A stretch of DNA of 64,000 nt from Emticicia sp031378345. GTDB lineage: Bacteria > Bacteroidota > Bacteroidia > Cytophagales > Spirosomataceae. Shown here in pieces: positions 62,128 to 64,000 of this stretch (position 1 is its first letter; every line of letters starts with the position of its first letter). Under the pieces are notes generated by a model, which had not been told where the DNA came from, searched no databases, and saw only the letters and a list, made by a program, of their open reading frames with translations. Location: the NCBI GenBank assembly GCA_031378345.1, contig JANNDY010000025.1:1-64000 (forward strand), read 5' to 3'. Made by a program: the position numbers and the translations under genes.

Positions 62128-62895
62128 TCAATACATCTTCAAAATATCATATCCAAACCTCAAAATCAAGCCAAAAACAACTACCAGAAAGACAATTCGT
62201 ACAAAAGAATTTCCTCGTAAAAGTGCCATTCGGCTGCCAACATAAGAGCCAACCATGTTACAAACCATCATTGGCAATGCTACTTTGAAAACTACAAATC
62301 CTTTGCTAACAAAGAACACCAAAGAACAAATATCCGCTATCACATTAACAACTTTTGAAATGGCAGATGCCGTCAGAAAATTATAACCGATGAAACTTAC
62401 AAAGCCAAAAACCAATAAGCTGCCAGTTCCCGGACCAACAAATCCGTTATAAAAACCAGTTGTTATGCCTATCAGCAAACCATACAGAGGAATTTTACTT
62501 AACTCAAAACGGTGTTTTTCTACTTGTCCCAAGTCTTTTTTTCGGTAAGTATAAATGGCAATGAGTGTCATCAAAATCAAAATTGTAGGTTTCAAGATTG
62601 CATCACTCATCAAACTCGACATCAAAGCACCCAAATAAGACATCGTTCCTGCACCAATTCCTGCATAAAGCACGGTTTTCAAGGGAATTTTTACTTTTTT
62701 GGAATATTGATAGCCCGCAACCGCCGTCCCCATAAAAGAAGCAAAACGATTTGTCCCGATAATTTGAGGAACAGAATAACTCGGAAATAAAATAAATAAG
62801 GCAGGAGCTTGCACCAAGCCCCCGCCTCCTACGATAGAATCTATAAAACCTGCCACAAAAGCAGCCAAACAAGCGAAGAAAATTATATCAAGCAA
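62128..62895 (-). CDS. TSUP (TauE/SafE) family permease
   Basis: A 255-residue inner-membrane protein with about eight hydrophobic segments. AFVAGFIDSIVGGGGLVQAPALF and GLIGITTGFYNGFVGPGTGSLLVFGF are the duplicated Gly-rich TSUP motifs. Members export sulfite, sulfoacetate or related organosulfur anions. It lies 38 bp after the molybdopterin oxidoreductase gene on the same strand, so the pair may be co-transcribed. Confidence 0.9.
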   Translation of the reverse strand: MLDIIFFACLAAFVAGFIDSIVGGGGLVQAPALFILFPSYSVPQIIGTNRFASFMGTAVAGYQYSKKVKIPLKTVLYAGIGAGTMSYLGALMSSLMSDAILKPTILILMTLIAIYTYRKKDLGQVEKHRFELSKIPLYGLLIGITTGFYNGFVGPGTGSLLVFGFVSFIGYNFLTASAISKVVNVIADICSLVFFVSKGFVVFKVALPMMVCNMVGSYVGSRMALLRGNSFVRIVFLVVVFGLILRFGYDILKMY

Positions 62896-62933
62896 CTGAA
62901 TTTTAATTAAAAATGAATAAATGACTCTTTTTT

Positions 62934-64000
62934 CTAAACTCTCTCAACACACACCGCTACATTATTAAAAGCGGCATTTCCTGTGAGTTCGTCCAAAACA
63001 TATTCGTCGGTCAAGTCATTAATACTTACGCCAGCGTGCTTTGTTGCGATGTCGAGTTGCACACCTTTTCGGGCATGACCATAGCCATGCGGCATACTCA
63101 CTACGCCTTGCATCATGTGGTCGGTAATTTCTATTGGCAACTCAATACTGCCAACTCTTGAACTTACTTTTACTAAAGAATTACTGTCAAGATTCAAATT
63201 TTTTGCATCTTCAGAATGAATCATTAGCGTACAACGATTTCGCCCTTTTACTAATCTTTCCGAATTGTGCATCCAAGAATTATTATCTCTTAAATGCCTT
63301 CTGCCGACTAATAAATAATCAAATCCTTTTTGTAAATCGCTTGTATTCAAAGTTTTACGTAACCTTTCGATGTCGTTTACCAATAATTCTGGTGCAAGAT
63401 TGATTCGCTTTTCGGGTGTAAAAAGGCGATTTGGCAAACTCGGTTTCAATGCTCCCAAATCAATTCCGTGAGGATTATCTTTAAGTTTTTGAAGCGAAAG
63501 TCCGTAAGGTCCAAATTGCAAACCTAAGTCTAATTTTACCTCTGGAGATTCGGTTACGCAGTCTTCAAGCGAACCATTATTCATCAAATGAGCTAATTCT
63601 TGATAAATTTCCCAGTCATATTTTGCACCGTCGGCTTTTGGAAAAAGTGCTTCCGAAAACTTTGCCGAATTTCTGACCGCCAAAACATGGAAAGTCATGT
63701 CATAATGTGGCACTTCCAAACCAGTAGCTGGCGGCAAAATAATATTGGCATGACGAGTGCTTTCGTTGATATAAATATCTATCGAAACCATGTATTCCAA
63801 TTCCTCAAAAGCCATGTCGAGTTGCCCGCCATTGGGCGTAGAAAGAATCGGATTTCCGCAACTTGTTATCAAACATTTAATTTGATTTTCTCCTTCGGTC
63901 AAAATCTCTTCGGCGAGGGTTACCACAGGCAATTCTCCCAAAAACTCTGGCAATTTCCTGACCCTACTTTGCCAACGATTAAAACGATTATCGGTTTTTG
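62934..64000 (-). CDS. molybdopterin-dependent oxidoreductase, C-terminal part
   Basis: The frame is open to the window edge, so the gene begins beyond 64000 and the TTG near 63953 is internal. The roughly 355 visible residues show ITSCGNPILSTPNG and VSIDIYINESTRHANIILPP from the catalytic subunit's third domain and the molydop-binding C-terminal domain (LMIHSEDAKNLNLDSNSLVKVSS, VSMPHGYGHARKG). This is the DMSO-reductase superfamily (formate dehydrogenase or related). The Fe-S site and Mo ligand are outside the window. Followed by a TSUP permease. Confidence 0.92.
   Translation of the reverse strand, partial: KTDNRFNRWQSRVRKLPEFLGELPVVTLAEEILTEGENQIKCLITSCGNPILSTPNGGQLDMAFEELEYMVSIDIYINESTRHANIILPPATGLEVPHYDMTFHVLAVRNSAKFSEALFPKADGAKYDWEIYQELAHLMNNGSLEDCVTESPEVKLDLGLQFGPYGLSLQKLKDNPHGIDLGALKPSLPNRLFTPEKRINLAPELLVNDIERLRKTLNTSDLQKGFDYLLVGRRHLRDNNSWMHNSERLVKGRNRCTLMIHSEDAKNLNLDSNSLVKVSSRVGSIELPIEITDHMMQGVVSMPHGYGHARKGVQLDIATKHAGVSINDLTDEYVLDELTGNAAFNNVAVCVERV

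Noticed and set aside
62934..63953. TTG near 63953 as a true start of the molybdopterin enzyme
   Set aside because: The frame continues open to the window edge and the N-terminal Fe-S and Mo-binding domains are missing.
1..64000. CRISPR arrays, tRNA or rRNA genes, transposases
   Set aside because: No regularly spaced direct repeats, cloverleaf-like segments, rRNA blocks or DDE/tyrosine transposase ORFs were recognised.

Overview
The window is a chromosomal segment of a Bacteroidota bacterium. A Cytophagales-type lineage is my best guess, with low confidence below phylum. The evidence is a SusC/SusD outer-membrane pair, very AT-rich intergenic DNA, several promoters of the Bacteroidota form TTG-N19..23-TAnnTTTG, few Shine-Dalgarno sequences, PorT-like and 3-coathanger-type domains, and a short LeuA without its feedback domain. 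I see no rRNA, tRNA, CRISPR array, transposase gene or prophage. Most of the window is housekeeping and cell-envelope genes.

Layout. 1-6.2 kb: 3' end of a susC gene, susD-like gene and a small lipoprotein, facing a secreted sulfatase. 6.4-9 kb: sterol-desaturase family protein, DbpA-like RNA helicase and a tiny Lys-rich protein. 9-18.7 kb: SASA-type esterase, AnmK kinase, SGNH lipoprotein, acetyl-xylan-esterase-like protein overlapping comEC, and a penicillin-acylase homologue. 18.8-30.5 kb: murB, a beta-barrel protein, an M16 peptidase homologue without its zinc site, ssb, a zinc-ribbon protein, Tat-exported phospholipase C, aroE, a 2Fe-2S ferredoxin, a YjjG-like phosphatase, a DinB protein and pyruvate kinase. 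30.6-37 kb: leuA behind an apparent ribosome-mediated attenuator, a PadR/HAAS pair, a Tat-exported class V aminotransferase, an acyl-CoA dehydrogenase and an SDR. 37-39.3 kb: an accessory-looking insert encoding a GHKL ATPase fused to a PD-(D/E)XK nuclease-like domain, followed by a 158-bp MITE-like inverted-repeat element. 39.3-46.8 kb: N-acyl-ornithine carbamoyltransferase, PfkB kinase, APC permease, CrcB, DeoR regulator, and a TonB-dependent receptor behind a TPP riboswitch (probable thiamin or thiamin-precursor importer). 46.9-53.7 kb: small conserved protein, lipoprotein barnase with barstar, GNAT, DUF2911, mutL, two rhomboids and a SIMPL protein. 53.9-64 kb: dxs, a cellulose-synthase-like glycosyltransferase, a NUMOD4/HNH protein, lpd, a DUF3857/transglutaminase-like protein, a TSUP permease and the 3' part of a molybdopterin oxidoreductase gene.

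The most interesting items are (1) the leucine-leader attenuator of leuA, (2) the GHKL-nuclease fusion as a candidate single-gene defence system, (3) the TPP-riboswitch-controlled receptor with a 7-bp tandem repeat in its 5' coding end, and (4) several families of tiny hairpin repeats. One of these, a 15-bp GC-rich hairpin, can be seen as a clean insertion in one copy of a tandem duplication and also occurs in frame inside coding regions. All functional names come from motif reading; no database search was possible.
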